A stretch of 20,443 nt of DNA from DATGFK01 sp040007395 (GCA_040007395.1 JBDTVG010000075.1:1-20443), one strand, 5' to 3'; positions 1 to 7,054 are shown, counted from the stretch's first letter. Program-made: numbers and translations. The notes: generated from the letters alone by a model not told the origin.

Positions 1-26
1 TTTGCTGTTGGTTATCCTACAACCTT

Positions 27-48
27 AAGCGCCTGAATGGCGCTTTTT
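27..48 (+). terminator. Intrinsic terminator of an off-window rightward gene
   Basis: A 7-bp stem AAGCGCC / GGCGCTT with a 5-nt loop (TGAAT) runs directly into five T residues (44-48, the first two of which are in the stem). The T tract lies on the + strand, so it best terminates a gene entering from the left. The leftward oxidoreductase gene stops at 76 and its transcript would also pass through this hairpin, but without a U tract. Confidence 0.75.
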
Positions 49-75
49 GCCTTTCCCTTAATTTCTAACCCCATA

Positions 76-1173
76 TTAATGGGCATGTTTGACAGACACA
101 AGATCCCCCACACTAAATGCCTGCCCATCGGCGGCGGCAGAACGATAAGCGGCATCAAGCAGTTCAACGACTCGCACGCCGACAATCGCAGGCGAACCAT
201 TCTCGGCCTTGCCCAAGATCACATCGACTAAATTCTGGCTTGTGGCAAAGCTAGGATAGCGATCTTCGGGCGGAAGTGCCGCAAAGTGTTGTTCAGGCTG
301 ACCATTCTTGTGAACGGTAACAGTCCCATCCATTTCATTCAGGAACAAGTAGCCGTTTTCACAGTAGACATTGACGTTGTATTCGCCCCCCGTCGGAAGA
401 TCGATATTCCCGGTACTGCCTAACACGCCCACTGCCCGACGATTACCCTTGACGGGCTTAAACCGCACCGAGATAGCATCTACCAGATCAACTGGCACAT
501 CCCAGTTTTCCATAAAGCTTGATACTCTGTCGGCCTGCAATCCGGTCACAAAGAACATCGCCGCCGCTGAGTGGGTGATCTGTAAATGACCCTGACCGCC
601 ACCCGCGAGTTTGGGATCGGAGTAGGCAGTACCCGGCCCCGTCACAGGATAGCCAAAGGTGGGACGATACGCTTCGGCATTGTTCCGGTAGAATTCAATG
701 GTCATTGAGGTGAACAGGCTTGATACATATTGGATCGCGCCGAGTTCGCCAGATTGAACAATATCGCGGGCTTGTTTGGTACGTGCTGTATAGTGCCACG
801 GGTAGCCAACGATGAGTTCTTTACCTTTGTGGTTAGCAAGATCCATTAACTCATAGGCTTCCGCTGCTTCCAGTACCATTGGTTTTTCCAAAAGTAGATG
901 TAATCCAGCATCTAGTACGGCTTTAGCAACCTCATAATGGGCTGTATGATTTACTGCAACGATTACGCCGTCCAACTTTTCCTTTGCTAGCATCTCACGA
1001 TAATCCAAATAAGCCTTGACGGGTTGGCAACACGCCGTTGCCTTGTCTAGCGTTTCCTTACGTTTGTCTGCAAGGGCGACAAGTTCCGCATTCGGGTTCT
1101 GCATAAGTGCCGGAATGTGGGCAGTAGTTGTCCACCAACCTGTCCCAATAATGCCAATACGTGCTTTTTCCAT
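76..1173 (-). CDS. Gfo/Idh/MocA-family NAD(P)-dependent oxidoreductase
   Basis: This 365-residue protein is a probable cytoplasmic sugar or inositol dehydrogenase that oxidises or epimerises a hydroxyl group using NAD(P). The N-terminal Rossmann fold begins with ARIGIIGTGWW (residues 4-14), followed by the family's EKP motif at 96-98 and the C-terminal alpha/beta half with GGGQGHLQITH (191-201), whose His201 is in the usual catalytic position. Length is typical for the family. The ATG at 1173 is preceded by AGAGGA about 9 nt upstream. It lies 54 nt downstream of the GntR regulator on the same strand, so the two probably form an operon. The glycine-rich motif is GxGWW rather than the common GxGxxG, a modest variation. 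The substrate cannot be read from sequence; the SDR and enolase-family neighbours point to a sugar or sugar acid. Confidence 0.93.
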   Translation of the reverse strand: MEKARIGIIGTGWWTTTAHIPALMQNPNAELVALADKRKETLDKATACCQPVKAYLDYREMLAKEKLDGVIVAVNHTAHYEVAKAVLDAGLHLLLEKPMVLEAAEAYELMDLANHKGKELIVGYPWHYTARTKQARDIVQSGELGAIQYVSSLFTSMTIEFYRNNAEAYRPTFGYPVTGPGTAYSDPKLAGGGQGHLQITHSAAAMFFVTGLQADRVSSFMENWDVPVDLVDAISVRFKPVKGNRRAVGVLGSTGNIDLPTGGEYNVNVYCENGYLFLNEMDGTVTVHKNGQPEQHFAALPPEDRYPSFATSQNLVDVILGKAENGSPAIVGVRVVELLDAAYRSAAADGQAFSVGDLVSVKHAH

Positions 1174-1227
1174 AATATATTTCCTCTAACTATAGACCAA
1201 ACTTTTTGGAGAATTTATCTCATCGTT

Positions 1228-1887
1228 TCACGTAGATTTGGTGAGATACTCGATCAGCATCTTCATGCCCTCCTCTAAATGAGTCTGCATGTGTTGTCCA
1301 GCAAGTGTCGCATCTCCGCGATCAATTGCTTCCATGACCCGCTTATGTTCCTCGACAATACGTTCAGGGCGATGCGGCACAACGTACAGGGTATCCCACG
1401 GCGATTTCGACCACAGCGTCTTGATGATCTTATACAAGTGCGGCATATCGGCGGCTTTGTAGATCAGCATGTGAAACTCATAGTTGAGCTTACGTAACGG
1501 CGTGAGATCGCCCTTCTCAACCTGTTGGATAATCTGCTCATGCAACGTGTGAAGCTTCTGCACATCCGAAATTTTCAGGTTGGGCACAGCCTTACACGTT
1601 GCCAGATTTTCAACCACGCTGCGAATCAGGTAAATTTCCGAGATGTCTTCGAGGCTTACCTCGGCAACCTGTACACCTTTATAAGGGCTGTGACTAAGAA
1701 CTCCCTCAGCTACCAATTGCTGAATCGCCTCACGCACGGGAGTCATGCTGACATTGAATCGTTCGGCGAGATCCTCTTGTGTCAGCCGTTCGCCGGGTTC
1801 GAGTTCACCAGACAGAATCGCGCTGCGGAGTACTTCAATCACAACATCTTTTTTCGTTTTCTGTGGCGGGCTGATTTTGCGAACCAT
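1228..1887 (-). CDS. GntR-family transcriptional regulator, FCD (FadR) subfamily
   Basis: A 219-residue DNA-binding regulator. Residues 10-75 form the winged helix-turn-helix, with the family-typical stretch LSGELEPGERLTQEDLAERF followed by SMTPVREAIQQL. Residues 80-215 form the all-helical FCD ligand-binding domain. Its metal-site residues are visible as N135-x3-H139 (NYEFH), H181 (EEHKRV) and H203 (QTHLEEG); FCD proteins usually bind a small carboxylic acid through such a metal. The ATG at 1887 has only a weak ribosome site (GGTAATTTAG), but ATGs just upstream run straight into stops, so this start holds. The context of sugar-acid enzymes suggests it senses their substrate or product. A perfect 10-bp palindrome over its own -35 box suggests autorepression, and a related site lies in the promoter of the SDR gene. 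Confidence 0.94.
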   Translation of the reverse strand: MVRKISPPQKTKKDVVIEVLRSAILSGELEPGERLTQEDLAERFNVSMTPVREAIQQLVAEGVLSHSPYKGVQVAEVSLEDISEIYLIRSVVENLATCKAVPNLKISDVQKLHTLHEQIIQQVEKGDLTPLRKLNYEFHMLIYKAADMPHLYKIIKTLWSKSPWDTLYVVPHRPERIVEEHKRVMEAIDRGDATLAGQHMQTHLEEGMKMLIEYLTKST

Positions 1888-1920
1888 AGGCTAAATTACC
1901 ATTTCTACATTCCCCTCATA

Positions 1921-1949
1921 AATATACAATATTATGCTATTGTATACAA
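1921..1949 (-). promoter_or_regulatory. Candidate sigma-70 promoter of the gntR-type gene
   Basis: Read leftward, the -35 TTGTAT (complement of 1944-1949) and -10 TATATT (complement of 1921-1926) are separated by exactly 17 nt, which puts transcription start near 1914 and gives a leader of about 27 nt. The -35 box lies inside the palindrome at 1940-1949. Assigned by eye; no measured start. Confidence 0.5.
1940..1949. promoter_or_regulatory. Candidate GntR/FCD operator, perfect palindrome TTGTATACAA
   Basis: TTGTATACAA is perfectly self-complementary. Short A/T-flanked palindromes with central GTATAC or similar are typical operators of FCD-type GntR regulators. It also belongs to a larger inverted repeat: TATACAATA at 1923-1931 and TATTGTATA at 1938-1946 are exact reverse complements 6 nt apart. 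It overlaps the proposed -35 box of the regulator gene, so binding would block that promoter. Linking it to this regulator is inference from position. Confidence 0.55.
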
Positions 1950-2016
1950 CAAGTCGTATTATATATTCTGTTTGGCTTTGCACAGATCGCGCAAAAGGAT
2001 AACTAATCAGAACGAG

Positions 2017-2022
2017 TATAAT
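2017..2022 (+). promoter_or_regulatory. Candidate -10 box for the ATPase-DUF4276 cassette
   Basis: A consensus TATAAT lies 46 nt upstream of the ATPase start. No good -35 hexamer is present 16-18 nt upstream (AAAGGA region), so the promoter is weak or needs an activator. An alternative lies further upstream, TTGTAT (1940-1945) 16 nt from TATATT (1962-1967). A clear ribosome site, GGGAG at 2057-2061, lies 6 nt before the ATG at 2068. Confidence 0.35.
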
Positions 2023-2067
2023 ATAGTGAATGCTACAAAGATAAGTTGGGCAGGATGGGAGTAGCGT

Positions 2068-3255
2068 ATGTTAACGCGATTGAGTTTCAAAAACTGGCGC
2101 AGTCTGCGCGATGTCACGATTGATAATCTGACACCGATTACGGTGTTTGTCGGGGCGAATTCGTCGGGCAAGACAAATATCATTGATGGCTTGGATTTTC
2201 TGCGTTTTGCTTTTGACGAAGGATTGCTACCTGCTGTCGGGAAGTGGGGCGGTCAGCATGAAATCAGATATAGACGTGCTCAACAAACTGAACCAATTGA
2301 GATTGAAACTAAGTTTAAAGAAATCGATGGCTTGCAAGGACCAATAACAGAAACAATAAGTTTGGCCTTCCCTGTTAACAACCCCAATATTCTCCTTAAA
2401 TTTAGGCGCACCCTGTTAGAAGATGGAAGTTCTCTCATCTACAATGAGCTATATACTTTACCTTTTGTTCAAGATTCTGGTCGACGGGTCACTGAGCCGG
2501 ATCTTAATAGTCTTGAACGGGCTGATGCTATATCAGGCGTGCTGAATACATTATTGAAAAAACGTATTCAGTTGATTTCGGAAGATTTTATTACGCCAAT
2601 TCGAGGAGAATATTTTGATGATCCTTATGTCATCAACAAGCAAGGATCAAATGTACCCTCCATGTTGTATTACATGCAGCAATTTGCTCCTGATGTCTTT
2701 AATCATTTTCAGGAAGATGTCAGCCAATTGCTGTCACATGTGAGTTCAGTAACATTATTACAGAACGGACAAGAAGTAGAGCTAGAGGTAGCTGAACCTG
2801 CATTGGGTGGAAAATCAGCCCCTACCATCTCTGCTGGTACACGGCGACTTATAAGCGTCCTTGCGGCTTATTATGCGCTGGATTTACCTTCACCGACAAT
2901 GCCACAACCACGCAAGCCAGAAGTACCGGATATGCGTTCGCCCAATGCACCCGGTCTTGTAATTGTTGAAGATGCCGATATTGCTCTGCATCCACTCCTG
3001 CTTGGCAACTTTGTCGATCTCCTACGCAGTTATACTGATCGCAAAGAGCCACGCCAGTTCATTTTGACGACACATAACCCGCAACTGTTGAACTACTTCC
3101 AACCAGAGGAGATCCGTGTTGTAGAGCGCGATCCTGAAACGGGTGAAACCTCAGTAGATAACGTTCCTGAATATCTTAAAGAAACGTGGCTGCCTAATCA
3201 CCGCTTGGGAGAAGCTTGGACGAGTCGTCTGATCGGGGGAATCCCCGAAGTATGA
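2068..3255 (+). CDS. AAA family ATPase, OLD/RecF-like (ABC-type head)
   Basis: A 395-residue P-loop ATPase of the AAA_21/OLD-like group. It opens with MLTRLSFKNWRSL, typical of this fold, and Walker A is GANSSGKT (29-36). An ABC-signature-like SAGTRR is at 255-260, Walker B is LVIVED (297-302) in LVIVEDADIALHP, and the switch histidine is H336 in LTTHNP. Walker B reads ED where DE is usual, a charge-conserving swap. No nuclease domain is fused to it; that role would fall to the next gene, which overlaps it by the 4-nt ATGA. Bases of roughly 2280-2780 are clearly A+T-richer (about 37-38% G+C in sampled 60-nt blocks) than the metabolic genes on both sides, which suggests transfer. The pairing resembles two-gene phage-defence modules, but that function is inferred. 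Confidence 0.9.
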   Translation: MLTRLSFKNWRSLRDVTIDNLTPITVFVGANSSGKTNIIDGLDFLRFAFDEGLLPAVGKWGGQHEIRYRRAQQTEPIEIETKFKEIDGLQGPITETISLAFPVNNPNILLKFRRTLLEDGSSLIYNELYTLPFVQDSGRRVTEPDLNSLERADAISGVLNTLLKKRIQLISEDFITPIRGEYFDDPYVINKQGSNVPSMLYYMQQFAPDVFNHFQEDVSQLLSHVSSVTLLQNGQEVELEVAEPALGGKSAPTISAGTRRLISVLAAYYALDLPSPTMPQPRKPEVPDMRSPNAPGLVIVEDADIALHPLLLGNFVDLLRSYTDRKEPRQFILTTHNPQLLNYFQPEEIRVVERDPETGETSVDNVPEYLKETWLPNHRLGEAWTSRLIGGIPEV

Positions 3256-3845
3256 AACGACGAAATGATCCTGCTAGACCAACTGTTTGGCTAATTCCAG
3301 AAGATTTGACGGGCTACTATGTTTTTGAGGCGATATTTCGAGAAAAGCAGCTAAACACCCATCTTGAGCTAAGGGGTCGAGCGGAAGGCGTTGCCAAACT
3401 TGCCAAAGAGGTTGAGGGATTAATCGAAACGCTTTTGAGGGAGAAATCACCAACCGATTGCATTATCATCCTCCACGATACTGATGAATCGGTACAAGAA
3501 AACCGGAAATCGTACCTCGAAATCGAGCGTATATGTGATAAAGAAAAATACAGAGCGCACGTCATCCGTATTGAAGTGGTACAAGAAATCGAGGCATGGC
3601 TGCTGGCAGATACAAAGTTATGTCAATGGCTTGAGAAGTCCCCCAAGGCATCCGATCATATTCCACAGCCTTCCAAGGTATTTGAAGCACATCTCAATAA
3701 GCAAAAGCACATGAAGTGGAACAATTTAAACAAATCTAAAGTGCTGAAAAATATGGATGCTACAGGCGATCAGCCCGGTAGATCGCAGTCTATGAGTGCG
3801 GCTATGCAAACACTTTTACAGTTGCCATGCGTTCAATCTCCCTGA
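3252..3845 (+). CDS. DUF4276 (TOPRIM-like) protein, partner of the ATPase
   Basis: A 197-residue protein. I chose the ATG at 3252 because it overlaps the ATPase stop codon as ATGA, the usual sign of translational coupling; an in-frame ATG at 3216 would add 12 residues and lie inside the ATPase gene. The acidic pattern of DUF4276/TOPRIM-like proteins is present: E17 in the first strand region (WLIPED), D76 and D78 in IIILHDTDE, and E112/E114 in QEIEAWLLAD. The C-terminal third is basic (KQKHMKWNNLNKSKVLK). TOPRIM-like folds use such residues to hold Mg2+ for nucleic-acid cleavage, so nuclease activity with the ATPase as gate is plausible but unproven. A 5-bp hairpin (CGGGG/CCCCG, 3234-3247) sits just before its start. 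Confidence 0.8.
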   Translation: MKRRNDPARPTVWLIPEDLTGYYVFEAIFREKQLNTHLELRGRAEGVAKLAKEVEGLIETLLREKSPTDCIIILHDTDESVQENRKSYLEIERICDKEKYRAHVIRIEVVQEIEAWLLADTKLCQWLEKSPKASDHIPQPSKVFEAHLNKQKHMKWNNLNKSKVLKNMDATGDQPGRSQSMSAAMQTLLQLPCVQSP

Positions 3846-3867
3846 TTCTGTCGCAATCCGTATATTC

Positions 3868-3896
3868 TTGACAAATATACAATGAGATATTATTAT
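3868..3896 (+). promoter_or_regulatory. Strong sigma-70 promoter of the SDR-enolase operon
   Basis: A perfect -35 TTGACA (3868-3873) is followed after exactly 17 nt by -10 TATTAT (3891-3896). Transcription would start near 3903 and give a leader of about 47 nt before the ATG at 3950. The spacer and -10 lie within the repeat of the element found at the regulator gene, so a repressor bound there would block this promoter. Confidence 0.75.
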
Positions 3897-3922
3897 ACAC
3901 AATGATCAAGATTATATATTCT
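3873..3922. repeat. Right copy of the 50-bp repeat / candidate GntR operator
   Basis: Pairs without gaps with 1920-1969. The shared pattern is AAATATACAAT, an 8-nt spacer, ATT(G/A)TA(T/C)ACAA, another 8-nt spacer, then ATTATATATTCT. In this copy the central palindrome is imperfect (ATTATACACAA), so binding may be weaker than at the regulator's own site. It lies on the SDR promoter. Confidence 0.55.
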
Positions 3923-3949
3923 TTGCTTTTGTTAAACAGAGAGTGCCTT

Positions 3950-4693
3950 ATGTTGCTTGAAAATCGGGTGGCTATCGTAACTGGTGCGGCACGCGGCATT
4001 GGCGAACAGACGGTGTATCAGTTCGCCCAAGAAGGAGCCAGAGTTGCCGTTGTAGACATCGATATGGCACTGGCTGAGGAAGTCGCCGCTGCGATCCGGG
4101 CAAAAGGTGGACACGCCGATGCTTTTCAATGTGATGTCTCTAAGCCGCCACTCGTCGAGCAGTTAGTCAAAGATGTTGTTCAGAAGTATGGACAACTGGA
4201 GATTCTTGTCAATAATGCTGGGATCTGCCCACGAATTCCGCTGGACGAGATGACCGAGGAGCGCTTCGATCAACTGATCAATGTCAATTTGAAATCGGTC
4301 TTTTTCCTCTCACGGGCAGCAGGCAATGTGATGAAGGCGCAGCACTACGGGCGGATCGTGAACCTGAGTTCTACAGGCGGCAGGACGGGCGGCATCATCA
4401 ATTCAACTGTCTACAGCGCCACCAAAGCAGGCATTATCTCTATGACCAAAGCCTTTGCGCGGCAGTATGCGCCCTACAACATTTTGGTCAACAGTGTTGC
4501 ACCGGGCGCAGTCGATACGCGGATGATGGCATTGCCGGAGGAGATCAAGCATTCTGTGATCGAAGATGCGCCATTCAAGCGTCTAGCTGATCCCGCCGAG
4601 ATCGCCCATGTAATCACATTCCTGAGTTCTGAAAATGCCTCTTGGATGACTGGTGCTACTGTCGATGTAAATGGCGGAACCGTGATGGTTTAG
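3950..4693 (+). CDS. SDR-family NAD-dependent dehydrogenase/reductase
   Basis: A classical short-chain dehydrogenase of 247 residues. The cofactor motif TGAARGIG is at 11-18, NNAG at 88-91, Ser140/Ser141 sit before the active site, and the catalytic pair is Y155-x3-K159 (YSATK). Asp36 at the end of the second beta strand favours NAD over NADP. I start it at 3950, where AGAGAG lies 6 nt upstream and the protein begins MLLENRVAIVTG as family members do. The longer in-frame start at 3902 would fall on the predicted transcription start and adds a non-homologous 16-residue extension. It is the first gene of a rightward operon with two enolase-superfamily enzymes, 70 nt before the next gene, so it probably oxidises a sugar or sugar-acid hydroxyl in the same pathway. 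Confidence 0.94.
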   Translation: MLLENRVAIVTGAARGIGEQTVYQFAQEGARVAVVDIDMALAEEVAAAIRAKGGHADAFQCDVSKPPLVEQLVKDVVQKYGQLEILVNNAGICPRIPLDEMTEERFDQLINVNLKSVFFLSRAAGNVMKAQHYGRIVNLSSTGGRTGGIINSTVYSATKAGIISMTKAFARQYAPYNILVNSVAPGAVDTRMMALPEEIKHSVIEDAPFKRLADPAEIAHVITFLSSENASWMTGATVDVNGGTVMV

Positions 4694-4763
4694 CGACCTT
4701 TTAACGACCATTTCTAACTTTTCGATTTCTACTCTCTACTTTGCTTACCTAAAAGAGTCTTGT

Positions 4764-5888
4764 ATGCAAATTAAAAAAGTTCAAGCTTATCCGCTGCGTT
4801 ATCCCGAACCGAATGATCGCAATAACCTGCGGCATATTACGCTGGTCAGACTTGAAACTGACGACGGGACAATTGGTTGGGGTGAGTGTATTTCGATGTG
4901 GCCTGAAGCCACTAAAGCGACCAAGATCCTGATCGAAGAAGGCTTCGCTCCGTTGCTCATCGGGCGCGATCCGCTTGATAACCATGCGCTGTTCCTGAAA
5001 ATGAGGGAGCACTGCTGGTGGTACGGCGATACAGGCATGGCAATGTTTGCTATCAGTGCCTTGGACATGGCATTGTGGGATCTCAAGGGCAAAGCATTGG
5101 GCGTTCCGCTGCATCAATTGCTTGGCGGCAAAGTCCATGACAAATTGCGGGTGTGCGCCAGTACACATCCTTCCAAAGCTAGCCTCGACGATTTGGCGCA
5201 GGAATTAGCCAACCATGTTAAAAACGGCTATACGGCGGTTAAAGTTGGCTTTGGTAAAACGGGCGAGGCGGCTCTGGGGGTCAACCCCAAACGCGATATT
5301 GAGTATGTGCGGCTGGTGCGCGAAGCCATTGGCGACGATGTTGACTTTATCGTGGATCTTGGCAAACAAACCCGCTGGGACCCGGCGTTCGGTATTAGAA
5401 TGGTACGCGAATTCGAGAACTACAACATTCGCTGGATAGAAGATCCGCTTCCACCGTCAAACGTTGAAGGCCACCGCCGATTGCGGGCTGGTATCAAAAC
5501 GCCCATCGGCATGGGTGAACGTTCTTGGACGGTTGCGGACTACAAGCGATTGATCGACGCTCAGGTCGCCGATATTTTTCTGGCTGATCCGGGGCGCGTG
5601 GAAGGAATCACTGGGGTACATCAGGTGATTAAACTATTGGAGGCCGCCCAACTGCAATTCGATGCCCACTCGTGGAGCAGCGCGATCAACACTGCCGCCA
5701 GCTTGCATCTCACCGCTACCACACCGAACTACATCGTGATGGAACTTAAACCGATTCCCAGCCCCATGCAGCACGAACTAGCCCGTCAGCCCTTCGAACA
5801 AAAGGGTGGCTACATTGAAGTCCCCAATAGCCCCGGTTTGGGCGTTGAGATCGATGAGTCGGTTGTACAAAAATATCTGCTAACTTGA
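4764..5888 (+). CDS. Mandelate racemase/muconate lactonizing family enzyme (1), probable sugar-acid dehydratase
   Basis: A 374-residue enolase-superfamily enzyme, expected to abstract a proton alpha to a carboxylate. The N-terminal capping domain ends in ALWDLKGKALGVPLHQLLGG (103-122), the family signature. The barrel carries metal ligands D198 (FIVDLG), E226 (WIEDP) and E252 (GERSW), with Asp275 (LADPGR) and His302 (DAHSW) as the His-Asp dyad and E327 at the last strand. The second-strand motif reads K160-V-G rather than the usual KxK, so only one lysine base is present. This suggests the dyad does the chemistry, as in some acid-sugar dehydratases. The start has a weak AAGAG ribosome site 6 nt upstream. 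It lies 29 nt before a second, only distantly similar paralogue. The exact sugar acid cannot be told. Confidence 0.92.
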   Translation: MQIKKVQAYPLRYPEPNDRNNLRHITLVRLETDDGTIGWGECISMWPEATKATKILIEEGFAPLLIGRDPLDNHALFLKMREHCWWYGDTGMAMFAISALDMALWDLKGKALGVPLHQLLGGKVHDKLRVCASTHPSKASLDDLAQELANHVKNGYTAVKVGFGKTGEAALGVNPKRDIEYVRLVREAIGDDVDFIVDLGKQTRWDPAFGIRMVREFENYNIRWIEDPLPPSNVEGHRRLRAGIKTPIGMGERSWTVADYKRLIDAQVADIFLADPGRVEGITGVHQVIKLLEAAQLQFDAHSWSSAINTAASLHLTATTPNYIVMELKPIPSPMQHELARQPFEQKGGYIEVPNSPGLGVEIDESVVQKYLLT

Positions 5889-5917
5889 GCCAGCATCAAT
5901 TATAGAAAGTAAGCATA

Positions 5918-7054
5918 ATGAAAATTAGCAAAGTTGAAGTTATCCCGCTTGTTCGCAAGCTCGAACAGCCTTTTGAGGGTGGAACGTATCGCATCGCCAA
6001 TCGCTATACCCTCGTCACTCGCGTTTATACCGACGAAGGACTCATTGGGGAAACCTTCGGCGGCGACGAAGATATGACGCAGACCGAGATCGTGAACCTG
6101 ATCCGTCAGCACTTTATACCGATGCTCATTGGCGAAGATCCCCGCGATGTCGAACGGTTGTGGAATAAGATGTTCTTCTCCAACATCGATCTGGGCAATC
6201 GTGGGTTGCATCAACTGGATATGCGTAACCGGGGTATCTTGACGCAGGCGATTGCCGCCGTCGATAACGCGCTATGGGATCTGCTCGGCAAGATCTACAA
6301 TGTGCCGCTTTATAAGCTCTTGGGCGGCTTCCGTGACAAAGTACCTGTAATTGCTATTGGCGGCTATTACAAAGCGGGCAAAGGTCAGGATCAGCTTAAC
6401 GATGAGATGCAGCACTATCGCGAGATTGGCCTTGCCGGAGTCAAGTTCAAGGTAGGGCGTGTCACCGTTGAAGAAGATGTGCGCCGAGTCGCCCGTGTCC
6501 GCGAAGTGGTGGGCAATGATTTCGTCATTGCCTGTGACGCAAATCAAGGTTGGACTCCACCTGATGCAATCAAGTTCTGTCGCGAAGCGCAGAGCCTCAA
6601 CATCCGTTGGATCGAGGAGCCTGTGCGCTGGTACGATCAATTTGAAGGGCTGCGGATGGTTCGCGAAGCCTCGTCTATTCCAGTGAATGCCGGACAAGGC
6701 GAGATCTCAGGCTTTGGTTGTCGCGATCTGATCACAGGTCGCTGTATCGATATTCTCAACGTAGATGTAACAGTGTCAGGTGGCGTAACTGAATGGCGAC
6801 GTATCGCAGCGATGGCGAATCTGTTCCATGTACAGATGGCTCACCACGAGGAACCGCAAATCGCGTTACATCTTCTCGCCGCCATCCCGAATTCGCTCTA
6901 TGTCGAGATCTTTCCAAGCTACGAGCGCGATCCAATGTGGGTAGATTTGCCTGTAAAGCAGCCAGTTATCCGCGACGGCTACATGGAACTCCCCACTGGG
7001 CCGGGAGTGGGTATAGAGCTTAATCAGGACGTGATCGAGAAGTACCGGGTATAG
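5918..7054 (+). CDS. Mandelate racemase/muconate lactonizing family enzyme (2)
   Basis: A 378-residue member of the same superfamily as its upstream neighbour but clearly a different subgroup. It has the full K176-x-K178 motif (GVKFKVGR), metal ligands D207 (CDANQGW), E233 (WIEEP) and E262 (GQGE), Asp283 (NVDVTVSGG), His309/His310 (MAHHEE) and E330. Both a lysine base and a His-Asp dyad are therefore available, as in racemases and in acid-sugar dehydratases. The capping domain carries ALWDLLGKIYNVPLYKLLGG (118-137). It is the last gene of the SDR-led operon. No clear terminator follows before the convergent MazG-like gene. Racemase, epimerase and dehydratase all remain possible; substrate unknown. 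Confidence 0.92.
   Translation: MKISKVEVIPLVRKLEQPFEGGTYRIANRYTLVTRVYTDEGLIGETFGGDEDMTQTEIVNLIRQHFIPMLIGEDPRDVERLWNKMFFSNIDLGNRGLHQLDMRNRGILTQAIAAVDNALWDLLGKIYNVPLYKLLGGFRDKVPVIAIGGYYKAGKGQDQLNDEMQHYREIGLAGVKFKVGRVTVEEDVRRVARVREVVGNDFVIACDANQGWTPPDAIKFCREAQSLNIRWIEEPVRWYDQFEGLRMVREASSIPVNAGQGEISGFGCRDLITGRCIDILNVDVTVSGGVTEWRRIAAMANLFHVQMAHHEEPQIALHLLAAIPNSLYVEIFPSYERDPMWVDLPVKQPVIRDGYMELPTGPGVGIELNQDVIEKYRV

Larger units (their letters stand above)
1920..1969. repeat. Left copy of a 50-bp direct repeat flanking the ATPase cassette
   Basis: This segment aligns without gaps to 3873-3922 with 36 of 50 identical bases. AAATATACAAT is exact at 1920-1930 and ATTATATATTCT is exact at 1958-1969. The central ATTGTATACAA (1939-1949) matches the other copy at 9 of 11 positions, while the two 8-nt spacers match poorly. 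The conserved blocks are those expected of operator and promoter elements. It lies between the GntR gene start (1887) and the ATPase start (2068). Confidence 0.6.

Noticed and set aside
1525..2064. A 179-codon rightward open frame antisense to the GntR gene
   Set aside because: It lies mostly opposite a clear GntR/FCD gene, has low-complexity shadow-like protein, and runs through the promoter region. No ribosome site or domain.
3216..3251. Longer start for the DUF4276 protein (ATG at 3216)
   Set aside because: It would overlap the ATPase gene by 40 nt; the ATGA overlap at 3252 is the normal coupled arrangement.
3902..3949. Longer start for the SDR gene (ATG at 3902)
   Set aside because: It coincides with the predicted transcription start near 3903 and adds 16 residues not typical of SDR proteins. 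The ATG at 3950 has a ribosome site and begins as the family does.
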